Below are positions 16,010 through 25,118 of a DNA stretch of 48,964 nucleotides, piece by piece. The position numbers and the translations under genes are program-made. The notes below the pieces were generated by a model. That model did no database searches, was not told the DNA's origin, and saw only the letters and a program-made list of their open reading frames with translations. The DNA comes from Lachnospiraceae bacterium UBA4364 (GTDB lineage Bacteria > Bacillota > Clostridia > Lachnospirales > Lachnospiraceae), in assembly GCA_002393955.1 (NCBI GenBank), contig DGSK01000034.1, positions 1-48,964 on the forward strand. The letters are read 5' to 3'. Each line of letters starts with the position of its first letter. The stretch's first letter is position 1.

Positions 16010-16050
16010 AAACACCGCTTCAACATGCAGCTGAAGCGGTGTTATTTTTT
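16010..16050. terminator. Bidirectional terminator
   Basis: AACACCGCTTCA pairs with TGAAGCGGTGTT, followed by ATTTTTTC on the plus strand and by TTTTATATTTTCC on the minus strand. It lies between convergent genes. Confidence 0.85.
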
Positions 16051-16081
16051 CTAAACTTACGGTAATGTGTGAGATATGGTT

Positions 16082-16627
16082 TTATGCAAAATATCTCTTA
16101 TAGAGCCCTTCGAAAGCTTTGCCGTGTCTTGCCTCATCGCGGGCCATCTCGTGAACAGTATCGTGGATCGCATCCAGGTTTGCAGCCTTTGCGCGCTTTG
16201 CAAGGTCTGTCTTGCCTGCAGTAGCACCGTGCTCTGCGTCTATGCGCATCTCAAGGTTCTTCTTGGTGCTGTCTGTAACTACCTCGCCAAGAAGCTCTGC
16301 GAATTTTGCAGCATGCTCTGCCTCTTCGAAAGCAGCCTTCTCATAGTAAAGACCTACTTCGGGATAACCTTCGCGGAATGCTACTCTTGACATTGCAAGA
16401 TACATACCAACCTCGCTGCACTCGCCTGTGAAGTTATCACGGAGATCCTTTAATATATCTTCAGATACGCCCTTGGCAACGCCTACAACATGCTCGGAAG
16501 CCCATACGCGCTCGCCTTCTTCCTGCTTTGTGAACTTTGCAGCGGGAGCCTTACATACGGGACAAGCCTCCGGAGCCGTATCACCCTCGTGTACATAACC
16601 ACATACCTGACATACCCATTTTGCCAT
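16082..16627 (-). CDS. Reverse rubrerythrin (rubredoxin domain first)
   Basis: An NADH-peroxidase component that detoxifies hydrogen peroxide in anaerobes. Unlike classical rubrerythrin, the rubredoxin domain is N-terminal (C6, C9, C22, C25 in CQVCGYVHEG and CPVCKAP). A ferritin-like diiron four-helix domain follows, with ECSEVGMYL, EAEHAAKF, DAEHGAT and DEARHGKAF supplying the Glu/His ligands. It has 181 residues. The start at 16627 is fixed by AGGAGG and by the rubredoxin motif; longer frames to 16681 run into the promoter. The 16628-16836 region to hemW is AT-rich with a TATAAT-like box (16664-16669, minus); no convincing PerR box was found. Confidence 0.92.
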   Translation of the reverse strand: MAKWVCQVCGYVHEGDTAPEACPVCKAPAAKFTKQEEGERVWASEHVVGVAKGVSEDILKDLRDNFTGECSEVGMYLAMSRVAFREGYPEVGLYYEKAAFEEAEHAAKFAELLGEVVTDSTKKNLEMRIDAEHGATAGKTDLAKRAKAANLDAIHDTVHEMARDEARHGKAFEGLYKRYFA

Positions 16628-16836
16628 AATGAAATCCTCCTTGTCTTTTGTGCGGTGCATAAGATTATATGATAAAATCATAGCACTGCATTAAATTTTA
16701 GTCGCTATTGCAGCAAACGAAAAAAGAAAACTTATTTCAAAGAAAACTTAATTCGCTTAACTGTAATGATAACAATAATACCATGTACAAGTCAAACCAT
16801 ATTTATGCGTAATCGTTAATAGGGAGCCATAACAGA

Positions 16837-18045
16837 ATGCCGCTAATGTCAGTCTACATCCACATACCCTTTTGCGTGAGAAAGTGCCTATACTGTGATT
16901 TTCTGTCGTTTCCCTTATGCGGAGAGCGGGGGAAGGATGTACCGGCATATATAGATGCCCTTAAATCTGAAATCAGAGAAAAAGCGTCATCCTATCCGGA
17001 CCGTACTATCGGCAGCATATTCTTTGGTGGCGGTACTCCTTCGGTCATTAATGGAAAGTACATAAAAGAAATAATCGAAGAATTAAAAAAGTACTGGCAG
17101 ATAGCAGGGGACGCTGAGCTCACGCTGGAGGTAAATCCTGGTACAGCGGACGATGATAAGTTCAGACTGTGGAGGGAAGCCGGAGTAAACAGACTCAGCA
17201 TAGGCCTTCAGTCGGTTCATGATGAAGAACTGAAACTGCTTGGCAGGATCCACACATATGATGACTTTATTAAGTGCTATCAGGGAGCATTAAGAAACGG
17301 CTTCGACAATATCAATATAGACCTTATGAGCGGCCTGCCGGGGCAGAAGGTATCGGACTGGACAGATACCCTTGAAACAGTGCTTAACCTGGATATGCAG
17401 CCCAGACATATTTCAGCCTATTCCCTGATAATAGAGGATGGGACGGTATTCGGCGATGTGTACGGAGAAAACGAATCGGAACCGTCTCTGACACCAGATG
17501 GCTATGATGACCTAAGAAAAAAGACAAGGGCTTTAAGTTCGGTGCAGCTTCCCTCCGAGGATGAGGACCGTGAGATGTACCACCTGACTTCAAAGATTCT
17601 CAGCGAAAAGGGCTATAAAAGATATGAGATATCGAACTACGCCATGGAAGGGTATGAGTGCAGGCATAATCTCGTCTATTGGAACAGGGGGGATTACCTT
17701 GGATTGGGGCTTGGCGCCTCTTCATGCATGGGTAATGTCAGATGGAAGAATACTGCAGATCTGAAGCGGTATATTTCAGATGTTTCACATGATAAGTACG
17801 AGGTGGAGGAACTCTCAGCCGGGGACAGGATATTTGAGTGCATAATGCTGGGATTTAGGCTGACTAAAGGGATAGATCTTTATGCTTTTAAAACAGAGTT
17901 TGGTGAAGACTTCGAGGTCCGGTTCAATGACAGGATCAGGCGATTTATTAAAGAAGGCCTCCTTTCCGTAAAGGACGGACATGCCGCCCTTACGGAAAGA
18001 GGCCTTGATGTTGCTGACTATGTCATTCTCGAATTCCTGCGATGA
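16837..18045 (+). CDS. hemW: Radical SAM protein HemW (coproporphyrinogen oxidase-like heme chaperone)
   Basis: A 402-residue radical SAM enzyme. The 4Fe-4S motif is C13, C17 and C20 (PFCVRKCLYC), followed by FFGGGTPS and a HemW-type HNxxYW box (HNLVYWNRGDYLGLG). This separates it from true oxygen-independent HemN. HemW binds heme and is proposed to insert it into acceptor proteins; coproporphyrinogen oxidase activity is not expected. AGGGAG lies 15 bases upstream of ATG 16837; ATG 16846 is also possible. The 3' end contains a long inverted repeat (17954-18006). Confidence 0.88.
   Translation: MPLMSVYIHIPFCVRKCLYCDFLSFPLCGERGKDVPAYIDALKSEIREKASSYPDRTIGSIFFGGGTPSVINGKYIKEIIEELKKYWQIAGDAELTLEVNPGTADDDKFRLWREAGVNRLSIGLQSVHDEELKLLGRIHTYDDFIKCYQGALRNGFDNINIDLMSGLPGQKVSDWTDTLETVLNLDMQPRHISAYSLIIEDGTVFGDVYGENESEPSLTPDGYDDLRKKTRALSSVQLPSEDEDREMYHLTSKILSEKGYKRYEISNYAMEGYECRHNLVYWNRGDYLGLGLGASSCMGNVRWKNTADLKRYISDVSHDKYEVEELSAGDRIFECIMLGFRLTKGIDLYAFKTEFGEDFEVRFNDRIRRFIKEGLLSVKDGHAALTERGLDVADYVILEFLR
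17954..18006. repeat. Inverted repeat within the 3' end of hemW
   Basis: AAGGCCTCCTTTCCGTAA (17954 onward) and TTACGGAAAGAGGCCTT (ending 18006) form a stem of about 18 base pairs with one bulge inside coding sequence. No U-run follows. Confidence 0.65.
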
Positions 18046-18115
18046 AAATCCGATGAATCAAACTACACACTCACAAGCTTCCACTGACTAAATGTTGGCA
18101 GTTTAACAGTTTTAC

Positions 18116-21100
18116 TTACGCTTCCTCCGTACTTACCGCAGGCTCTTCAGTCAGATAGTCGTCGGTTCTTCTTCTCTTCCTGAAGAATTCAAACATCAGA
18201 TAGAATGTAGGCAGCAGAAGCAGTGTAAGCAGAGTGGAGGCTAGAAGTCCTCCAACGATTACCACGGCCATGCCCTGCATGGATTCCGAGTTCTTTGCGA
18301 GCTTAAATGCTACGGGAAGCATTGAAAGCTCTGTGGTAAGGGTAGTGATAAGTATGGGGCGGAGTCTGTCCTTTCCCGCATGTATAAGGGCTTCATGGAC
18401 CTCCTCACCCTGGTCCCGGAACTGGTTAGCGGTATCGATATAGATAATACCGTTATTAACTACTATTCCGGCTAACATCAGTACGCCTAAAAGAGCTGTC
18501 ATGGAAATCTTTACGCCCATTACCAGCAGCAGGAATACCGAACCGATGGCAGCAAAGGGGATGCAGAGCATTATAAGTACTGAGTATGCCGCAGACTCGA
18601 ACTGTATGGCCATAACCATGAATACCAGGTAGAGTGCGACTACTATTGCAAGTCCGATCGCCGTAAACTCTTCATTCATCATTTCATCAGTCATGTTGCT
18701 GATATAATTTACTCCGGGACCGAGATCGAGAGTGTCAAGTTTGGGCTGTACATCTTTCATTATGGCATCCTTTTCCTTTTCGGTCATGACAGCCGTGATA
18801 GTGGCACTGAAACGGCCGTCTGTGCGGGATACCATTTCTGATCCCTGGACCATGCGGATCTCTGCTATCTCGGTCAAAGGTACAGACATGCCGGCAGGAC
18901 TCATAAGCGTCATGGACTTTACATCATCAAGGGTGGTGTAATACCCCTTGGGATACTCGACCTTGACCTCGTATGTATCATTGCTTATGGTCACCTCGCC
19001 TGCGCTTGTCCCCTTCATGTTAGCATATACAGTCTGTGATACCATTGCGGCACTGAATCCCTTTGCGTTTGCTTTCTCAGGATCAACATCCACGAGAACT
19101 TTGGCACCGGCATCATCCAGAGTAGAGCTTACTGTCAGTACGCCGGGGGTGGAATTCATCAGTTCCGTAATCTTTTTGCTGGCGGCACGAAGTGATACAA
19201 GGTCATCTGCGGCAATGTCTATTTCCTCGGTAGCACCACCGGCCATGGCAGCAGACATTCCGGTAGAGCCTGAGCTTGCAGTGATCTCACAGAGTCCTGC
19301 GAACTGCTGCAGGTCTGCGTTCCACATATCGACTACTTCCAGAGTGGTTTCCTTCGTGTCTTTCTTTTTGTAGGCTGTGACGGTTGCCTTGCAGGTACCT
19401 TCGTTTATGGTGACATTTACCCTGTCTGTAAGACCGGAGTCCGTAACGAATTTTTCTACTTCGGATACCGTTTCATCCATTTTCTCAAGGCTTAGGTTTG
19501 GACGGAAAGTCATGTCGATATTGATGACACCCTCATCCGTAGAAGCTAACAGCTCCGTGGGGAGTGTAGTGGCTATGAAAATGGACAGTATGAACAGTGC
19601 AGCAGCTATGACTGCTGCCAGTACCTTGAAATCCAGTATTTTTGCAAGAACTTTTGCATATATTCCGGCAATAAATTCGATGAGCCTTGTGACCGGATTG
19701 TTTATGCGTTCCTTTGGTCTGTAAATACTGAAGAAGAAAGGAACGAAGGTGATGGCTGAAATAAGAGACGCCAAAAGTACGAATACAATTGTGAGGCCCA
19801 TTTCCTTGAAAAGCTGGCCTGAAAGACCTGCAAGGAATACCAGGGGAAGGTAAACGACAACAGTGGTGATGGTTGAGCCGACTACTGAGTTTACCACAGT
19901 CTTAGTGCCTGCATATGCCGCATCTTTAAAGCGCATTCCCTGTTCCTGCTTTTTAAAGCACATCTCTATTACCACCACAGCGTTATCCGTGATCATTCCT
20001 ATGGAAAGCACCAGACCGTTTAAGGAAACCAGATTAAGTGATATCCCGGCAAAGTTCATTAATACCAGTGCTGTCAGAAGTGAGATGGGCATGGTCACGC
20101 CGACTATGAGGGAACCCTTAAGGTCGCCGAAGAAGATAAATATTACTATCATGGCAAGGGCGATACCGAGTGTCAGTGTCTTTGCCACGGACCATATAGT
20201 ATCCTCTATTTCATCGGCAGCATCATAGATTATCTCGATTTCAACATCGGGATTTTCAGCCTTGAACTGTTCAACGATCTTTTTTACCTCATGGGAAAGG
20301 GTGACGGATGTTGAGTTTGACTTTTTCTTTAAGCCTACGGATACTGTCTCGTTGCCGTTATATCTTGAAAGCTGTGTTTTTTCCGATGCACCGTAACTGA
20401 CATTGGCTATATCGTAAAGATGTATGGTCTGTCCCTTGGAAGTGGTAATGGGAATCTGGCGGATCTTTTCTAAGTCGTTATACTTTACGGTTGACTCCAT
20501 GTTCAGCGTCTGATCGCCGTAGGATACGGTACCGGCCGGCATGGTATAGTTCATTGCCTTTATGGCAGCGGCAATGGACGCAGCATTTACACCATACTGT
20601 GCGGCATATTCCGGTATGATACGGACTGCGATATAGGATTCTGTGCCGCCGGTTATGGTCATGTCTGCCATAGCAGCAGCCTTATGGAGCTCAGGATCAA
20701 GCTTGTCATTTACGAGCTTAAGGACATCGGTTCCTTCTGATTTTGCGGAAACAGACAGCTCCATATCGTCCATGGCATCAAAGTCCATTTCTATTATGGT
20801 GGGATCTTCGACGCCTTCCGGCAGATCACGCTTTATGCGGTCTAACTGCGCTCTGATGTCTTCTCTGGCCTGATCCATATCGGCACCGTAGTTAAACTGG
20901 AAAAGCACCATGCCGTAACTGTCGTAGGACTGGGTGATGGTTTTCTTAAGGTCTCCGATGGTAGAGCAGCTTTCCCGGATCTTTTCGATAACATTTTCGT
21001 CTACTTCTTCGGGGGAAGCTCCGGGGTAGGTGGCCATAACGACCATCATAGGTATGTTTATGTCCGGCATGAGCTTTAAAGCCATGCTTCTGACTGATAC

Positions 21101-21181
21101 TATGGCAAAAAGCACCAGTCCGATCAGCGTCACGATAACGGTTACGGGACGCTTTATAACCATTTTTGTAAGTCTTTCCAT
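18116..21181 (-). CDS. RND-family efflux transporter
   Basis: A 1,021-residue RND transporter of the AcrB/HAE type: twelve membrane segments, one at the N-terminus and two groups separating large extracytoplasmic porter loops (about 40-330 and 560-830). PGASPEEVDENV in the first loop is typical. In TM4 the proton-relay pair is TDNAVVVIE, with one Asp retained and Asn in place of the second, as in some HAE-type pumps. It forms an operon with a lipoprotein adaptor and a MarR regulator. In a Gram-positive cell with no outer membrane it would move substrates across the cytoplasmic membrane to the exterior. The substrate is unknown. It converges on hemW without a clear terminator. Confidence 0.92.
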   Translation of the reverse strand: MERLTKMVIKRPVTVIVTLIGLVLFAIVSVRSMALKLMPDINIPMMVVMATYPGASPEEVDENVIEKIRESCSTIGDLKKTITQSYDSYGMVLFQFNYGADMDQAREDIRAQLDRIKRDLPEGVEDPTIIEMDFDAMDDMELSVSAKSEGTDVLKLVNDKLDPELHKAAAMADMTITGGTESYIAVRIIPEYAAQYGVNAASIAAAIKAMNYTMPAGTVSYGDQTLNMESTVKYNDLEKIRQIPITTSKGQTIHLYDIANVSYGASEKTQLSRYNGNETVSVGLKKKSNSTSVTLSHEVKKIVEQFKAENPDVEIEIIYDAADEIEDTIWSVAKTLTLGIALAMIVIFIFFGDLKGSLIVGVTMPISLLTALVLMNFAGISLNLVSLNGLVLSIGMITDNAVVVIEMCFKKQEQGMRFKDAAYAGTKTVVNSVVGSTITTVVVYLPLVFLAGLSGQLFKEMGLTIVFVLLASLISAITFVPFFFSIYRPKERINNPVTRLIEFIAGIYAKVLAKILDFKVLAAVIAAALFILSIFIATTLPTELLASTDEGVINIDMTFRPNLSLEKMDETVSEVEKFVTDSGLTDRVNVTINEGTCKATVTAYKKKDTKETTLEVVDMWNADLQQFAGLCEITASSGSTGMSAAMAGGATEEIDIAADDLVSLRAASKKITELMNSTPGVLTVSSTLDDAGAKVLVDVDPEKANAKGFSAAMVSQTVYANMKGTSAGEVTISNDTYEVKVEYPKGYYTTLDDVKSMTLMSPAGMSVPLTEIAEIRMVQGSEMVSRTDGRFSATITAVMTEKEKDAIMKDVQPKLDTLDLGPGVNYISNMTDEMMNEEFTAIGLAIVVALYLVFMVMAIQFESAAYSVLIMLCIPFAAIGSVFLLLVMGVKISMTALLGVLMLAGIVVNNGIIYIDTANQFRDQGEEVHEALIHAGKDRLRPILITTLTTELSMLPVAFKLAKNSESMQGMAVVIVGGLLASTLLTLLLLPTFYLMFEFFRKRRRTDDYLTEEPAVSTEEA

Positions 21182-21257
21182 GTTGTGATCCTTTTCTTAA
21201 TTTACATTTACAAACTTATATTCTGTGTCTGCGGTACAGATGTATGGTGCAGAGCGG

Positions 21258-22754
21258 TCACTTTACCTTTATGCCGGCACCGTCTTTCATATTTGAGTTC
21301 CAGCTGATGATGACATTATCATCGGATATCAGTCCCTCTGTTACCTCTACATTGCCGTCTTCCATCAGGCCTGTGGTTATGTCGCTGCGTTTTGCTTTAT
21401 CACCGTCCTGTACATATACATATGCCTGTTCTCCGTCATAATATATGCTGTTCTCCGGAACCGTCAGGACATTCTTTGACTGACGGGCTACAGTGAGAAT
21501 GTTTACACTGGAACCGTTGGAGGGAAGCTTGCTGTTATCGTCAGCCTGTACTTCTATTTTATAAAGGCCCGTTCCGGCGTCTATTACATCGGATATGGAT
21601 ACTATTTTGCCGGTGAATTCCACTCCGTCATGGTCCATCAGTGCAGTATTTCCTAAGGACATTTCCAGCATTGTCTTTTCTGCTACGTAGAACACAACCT
21701 TTCCGGGAGCATCTGTCTGGATGGTATATGCAGCTACAGTGGGTGCAGCCATATTGTACTCTGAGACATTGATGGCGGTTATCGTTCCTGATACCGGGCT
21801 TAAAACAGTGTAGTAATCAAGGGCTGTCTCTGCATTCCTGACACCGCACTCTGCAGTAGTGACTGCGGCGCGGCTGGTCTGAATGGTAGCAGCGGTTGCT
21901 TCAAGCTGTGCGGCGGTGGCGGCGAGCTTCTGGTCGGCACCTATTATCTGGGCTTCCGTGGAAAGCACTAAGGTATTCTGGGAATATGCTAAGTAGTCAT
22001 CAAGCTGCTGCTTGGCGAGATTGTATGATTCAACAGCCGTATTGTATGCTTCGGCAGCAGAAAGCGCCTGGTTGTGAGCGGTAAGTTCTGCAAGCTCCAG
22101 CTTATCGATCATGTCCCTGTCATATCCCGGCTTATTGTCATGGTATTTATCAAGGGCCTTATCAAGTGTTGTTTCAGCGTTGTAGTAATTCTCTGTTGCG
22201 GTACCTGCAGCAAGTCCTGCCTGGGTAAGCTGTGCTTCGGCAGACTCAACTGCCAGGCGCAGCTTCTGTTCAGTGGTATCCATTGTTCCTAATGTTTCCT
22301 CTGCACTGACATGAGTGACATTGGTCGCTGCCTCTGTAGCAATGTAAGTAGCGTTCTGTGCATCGTAGTTCGCCTGTGCGGCACTCAATCCTGCCTGTGC
22401 GCTTGCAAGTCCTGCCTGGGCCTGGGAGAGTGTTATCTGTGCCAGGGTGTCATCCATGGTAAAGAGCAGGTCGCCTTCATTTACATGGTCGCCCACTTCA
22501 AAATTCTTTGTGAGTACCTCGGCAGATACCTTTGCCATTATATTTACAGTGCTGTCAGCCTCAACGGTGCCCATATAGCGGGACTGCGTGGAGAGCGTCA
22601 TCACCTGGGGGCTCGATACCGATACTTCGATAACGGCGGCCTCTTCAGATGAGGTTTCTTCCGCCTTTTTTTCGGAGCCGCAGGCGTTAACTACGAGAGC
22701 GGCGGCCATAAATGCTGTGAGCAGTGTTCCTCTGATCTTTGTTGATTTTTTCAT
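21258..22754 (-). CDS. RND efflux periplasmic-type adaptor lipoprotein
   Basis: A 498-residue membrane-fusion protein (HlyD/AcrA type). It has a lipoprotein signal peptide with lipobox VVNAC (C25), so it should be tethered to the outer face of the membrane. A split lipoyl domain (NIMAKVSAEVLTKNFEVGDHVNEGDLLFTMDD and later VLSPVSGTITAINV) flanks a long Ala/Gln-rich coiled coil (about 90-310), followed by beta-barrel and membrane-proximal domains. The start overlaps the MarR stop by four bases (ATGA), so translation is coupled. No outer membrane factor is encoded nearby. Confidence 0.9.
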   Translation of the reverse strand: MKKSTKIRGTLLTAFMAAALVVNACGSEKKAEETSSEEAAVIEVSVSSPQVMTLSTQSRYMGTVEADSTVNIMAKVSAEVLTKNFEVGDHVNEGDLLFTMDDTLAQITLSQAQAGLASAQAGLSAAQANYDAQNATYIATEAATNVTHVSAEETLGTMDTTEQKLRLAVESAEAQLTQAGLAAGTATENYYNAETTLDKALDKYHDNKPGYDRDMIDKLELAELTAHNQALSAAEAYNTAVESYNLAKQQLDDYLAYSQNTLVLSTEAQIIGADQKLAATAAQLEATAATIQTSRAAVTTAECGVRNAETALDYYTVLSPVSGTITAINVSEYNMAAPTVAAYTIQTDAPGKVVFYVAEKTMLEMSLGNTALMDHDGVEFTGKIVSISDVIDAGTGLYKIEVQADDNSKLPSNGSSVNILTVARQSKNVLTVPENSIYYDGEQAYVYVQDGDKAKRSDITTGLMEDGNVEVTEGLISDDNVIISWNSNMKDGAGIKVK

Positions 22755-23233
22755 AGCTTGTCCTCCAGAAAGTCATCAATATTTTTGCTTATGCGTTTTG
22801 CCAGTATCCTGAATGCATCCTTTTCTTCCTCCGTGAATCCGGAAAAACACGCTTCACATTTTTTAAAATGCGAGGTGTTGATCATCTCGCAGAGCTCCTC
22901 CGCTTTGTCAGTGAGGCGGTAGATAAGATAGCGCTTATCCTTTTCGCTTTCCGTTATGTCGATGTAGCCCTTCGTCTTCAGATCGTTTACAGACATGGAA
23001 ACCTGGGCCTTGTTGAGTCCTTCGCTGCGGCTTATATCCCCAAGGGAGGCTGAAGGATTATAGCGGAGATAGAAGAGTATCTCTAAGTCTATCTGCTTCA
23101 GGTCATAGAGTCTGCGCGATTCATCATCGATTTTTTTGAATAGCTTTCTCAGTTTTCTGTTCCAGAAAAGCCAGCCATAGAATTCGGTATATGACTTTTC
23201 GGTAACGGTGTCGGTATCGGTGTTTCTGTTCAT
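22751..23233 (-). CDS. MarR family transcriptional regulator
   Basis: A 160-residue winged-helix regulator. The DNA-binding core runs from DLKQIDLEILFYL through SLGDISRSEGLNKAQVSMSVNDLKTKGYI to the wing DKRYLIYRLTDKA. It is the first gene of an operon with the pump and adaptor, so local repression of that operon is likely. A direct array of four 14-bp repeats and a perfect 12-bp palindrome lie 23-83 bases upstream of its start. The start at 23233 has only a weak ribosome site (AAAGGCG). The ligand is unknown. Confidence 0.85.
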   Translation of the reverse strand: MNRNTDTDTVTEKSYTEFYGWLFWNRKLRKLFKKIDDESRRLYDLKQIDLEILFYLRYNPSASLGDISRSEGLNKAQVSMSVNDLKTKGYIDITESEKDKRYLIYRLTDKAEELCEMINTSHFKKCEACFSGFTEEEKDAFRILAKRISKNIDDFLEDKL

Positions 23234-23255
23234 GGTTACGCCTTTCTGTTTAGGG

Positions 23256-23316
23256 TTAAACGTTTAATTACAAATGTTTAATTACGAATGTTTATTTGTA
23301 AATGTTTAACAATAAA
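23256..23316 (-). promoter_or_regulatory. Operator array: four 14-bp repeats plus palindrome
   Basis: Plus-strand units CGTTTAATTACAAA, TGTTTAATTACGAA, TGTTTATTTGTAAA and TGTTTAACAATAAA run head to tail from 23261 to 23316. A perfect palindrome TTAAACGTTTAA overlaps the first at 23256-23267. MarR proteins bind AT-rich inverted repeats, so this is the probable autoregulatory operator. The 14-bp period places sites about 1.3 helical turns apart. Confidence 0.65.
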
Positions 23317-23524
23317 CAGATGGGATTATCGCACTAATTCGGACCGGTGTCAAGAGATTTGTTCATCGGACAGCATGCGGTGAGCTGAAAAAAATTTACG
23401 CAGGCGTGCTGGAAAAATGAAATGCATGGGTCTGATGTGGTTTACATAATACTATATTTAGATAAAAAACTGCTTATGACAATAAAAAACCACAAAATAT
23501 TGTGGCTCTGACAGAAATAAAAAC

Positions 23525-23555
23525 TTGACTTAATTTGCATGGGGGGGGGTACAAT
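23525..23555 (+). promoter_or_regulatory. Promoter with G9 tract in the spacer (probably phase-variable)
   Basis: TTGACT (23525-23530) and TACAAT (23550-23555) are separated by 19 bases, nine of which are an uninterrupted G run (23541-23549) abutting the -10 box. Gain or loss of G residues would change the spacer; G7 would give the optimal 17. The rest of 23317-23648 shows no gene. Confidence 0.65.
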
Positions 23556-23648
23556 GACGAGGTAATGTATTTATGGAACAATAGTGAGCGACGGACATAA
23601 CAACCATAAATATAGTAAGTAAAAAACAGGTAAAGGAGAAGTGATTTT

Positions 23649-24923
23649 ATGAAAAGACTGAAAAAAAAGATTTTGGGCATACTGCTCAGTATCGTGATGG
23701 TGCTGGGGCTGATGCCGGGTATGAGTCTGATGACGGATGCGGCGAATAGTGTTACTGATCCTATAACCACGGTAATTCCTGGCGCGCAAGGCGTAACGGT
23801 GAATCATACATTTCATGGTTCTCATTGTGATATTACCGCAGGATATGTTGACAGTTTTTTTGGAATCCGTTTGGAGGATAATTATACAGCTTATTTCGTA
23901 GCACACCCGGGTTACGTCATTACAGAAATAAGCTTTAACGGTTTTTGTAATGGGGGAGCAGAGTTAACAACTACAGAAGGTGGTATTTCTCAAAGTGGAA
24001 CTAGCTTTACAATATCTGGTATTAATAAGGATACTGTTACTCTTGGTGCTAGGAATGAGCGCATTTACTTTGGCTCTGTCGACGTTACTTTATCTGAGGA
24101 AAACACCCCCGGCACCAATCCTGCTGCAGCTACTTCTGTAGATATTCCTGTTACTTTTATGGGCACTCCGGATGGAAACAACACCGGGCATATAGAACTG
24201 GATCAGCAGGTGGCTATTGATACTACTCAGGATACTTTCCTTGATGTTATGCCAGATGGTTTTGTCATGCATCTGCGTCCGGCTGATCAAAATAATGCCC
24301 CTGCTTCTATATCAGGTACCTATGAGTTCACTTACAACGGTACTACCTATACTGGAAGTTTTACGGCAAGTTTAGGTTATATTCAGTCTTCGAACGCCAT
24401 GGTTTATGTTTCTTTTCCTATTGCATTTAATAACAGCGGAAGCGACAGCAGCTCATCTTCCGGTCATCATCACCATAAATGCGAAGACGGACACAAATTC
24501 AGCTTCCTGGTGCTTGAGGCAGCTACCACGGAGAAAGACGGCATAGGAATGTGGTGCTGCGAGCGCTGCGGCATTCCTGACTGGAATGAGCACGAAAATG
24601 CGGCTCCAGGCGAAAAGGTAGTTATTTCTGCATATACTGTTTTCAATGACACTCTTGAGAACAATATAAAGGCGGCTGAATCCGGCGCAACAGTTTCAAT
24701 CACGACTTCCCGCTGGGTAAGCGTGCGCCGCGGAGTGCTTGAGGCCCTTGCAGAAAAGCCCGGCGTGACACTTACCGTTAACTTTGAGTATCAGGGCATG
24801 GGTTATGTTATTGCAATCCCCGGCGGTGATCCCGCCCTTGCAGGCCTCCTTGCATCAGAGGACCGTTTCTTCGGTCTCATGAATCTCGGAAACACCTTCG
24901 GCCTGACAGCAGTAGAGAAATGA
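23649..24923 (+). CDS. Secreted protein with His/Cys metal-binding-like module
   Basis: A 424-residue exported protein with signal peptide (basic start, hydrophobic core GILLSIVMVLGLMPG, cleavage near residue 32). Two beta-rich segments (about 35-150 and 160-270) are followed by a Ser-rich linker. A C-terminal module then starts GHHHHKCEDGHKF, contains WCCERCG, and ends in an alpha/beta part (SITTSRWVSVRRGVLEAL and LTVNFEYQGMGYVIAIP). The His4 and paired Cys residues suggest metal binding. No cell-wall anchor is seen. The first half is more T-rich in wobble positions than its neighbours, a possible sign of transfer or rapid evolution. Expression is probably switched by the upstream G tract. 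AAAGGAG precedes the ATG. Confidence 0.65.
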   Translation: MKRLKKKILGILLSIVMVLGLMPGMSLMTDAANSVTDPITTVIPGAQGVTVNHTFHGSHCDITAGYVDSFFGIRLEDNYTAYFVAHPGYVITEISFNGFCNGGAELTTTEGGISQSGTSFTISGINKDTVTLGARNERIYFGSVDVTLSEENTPGTNPAAATSVDIPVTFMGTPDGNNTGHIELDQQVAIDTTQDTFLDVMPDGFVMHLRPADQNNAPASISGTYEFTYNGTTYTGSFTASLGYIQSSNAMVYVSFPIAFNNSGSDSSSSSGHHHHKCEDGHKFSFLVLEAATTEKDGIGMWCCERCGIPDWNEHENAAPGEKVVISAYTVFNDTLENNIKAAESGATVSITTSRWVSVRRGVLEALAEKPGVTLTVNFEYQGMGYVIAIPGGDPALAGLLASEDRFFGLMNLGNTFGLTAVEK

Positions 24924-24952
24924 TCTTTTATGGATCACTGAACTAATAATGA

Positions 24953-24987
24953 AATGCCTCCGGATAAATCCCGGAGGCATTTTTTTG
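24953..24987 (+). terminator. Rho-independent terminator
   Basis: AATGCCTCCGG, loop, CCGGAGGCATT followed by a run of T. A strong stem with a perfect tail, 30 bases after the secreted-protein stop. Confidence 0.92.
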
Positions 24988-25118
24988 CTTTACATCCTTT
25001 ATTCATTATGCTACATTAGTGTTACATTTCTGGAAATATCTACGGCATTCGCCACATTTTTCCAAGAAATTGCAGTTGAAGTAGTTAGTAGTGGAATCTA
25101 TAATGAAAGGAGAAATGA

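Noticed and set aside
16628..16836. PerR operator between rubrerythrin and hemW
   Set aside because: AT-rich stretches resemble the consensus only partly, below what chance would give in such sequence.
23261..23316. Short tandem repeats as a CRISPR array
   Set aside because: The units are 14 bp without spacers and lie in a regulator's upstream region; no cas genes are present.
25076..25104. TTGAAG-N17-TATAAT promoter for the Rpn gene
   Set aside because: The predicted transcript start would fall inside or after the ribosome site AAAGGAG, so it would make a nearly leaderless message; uncertain, not listed.
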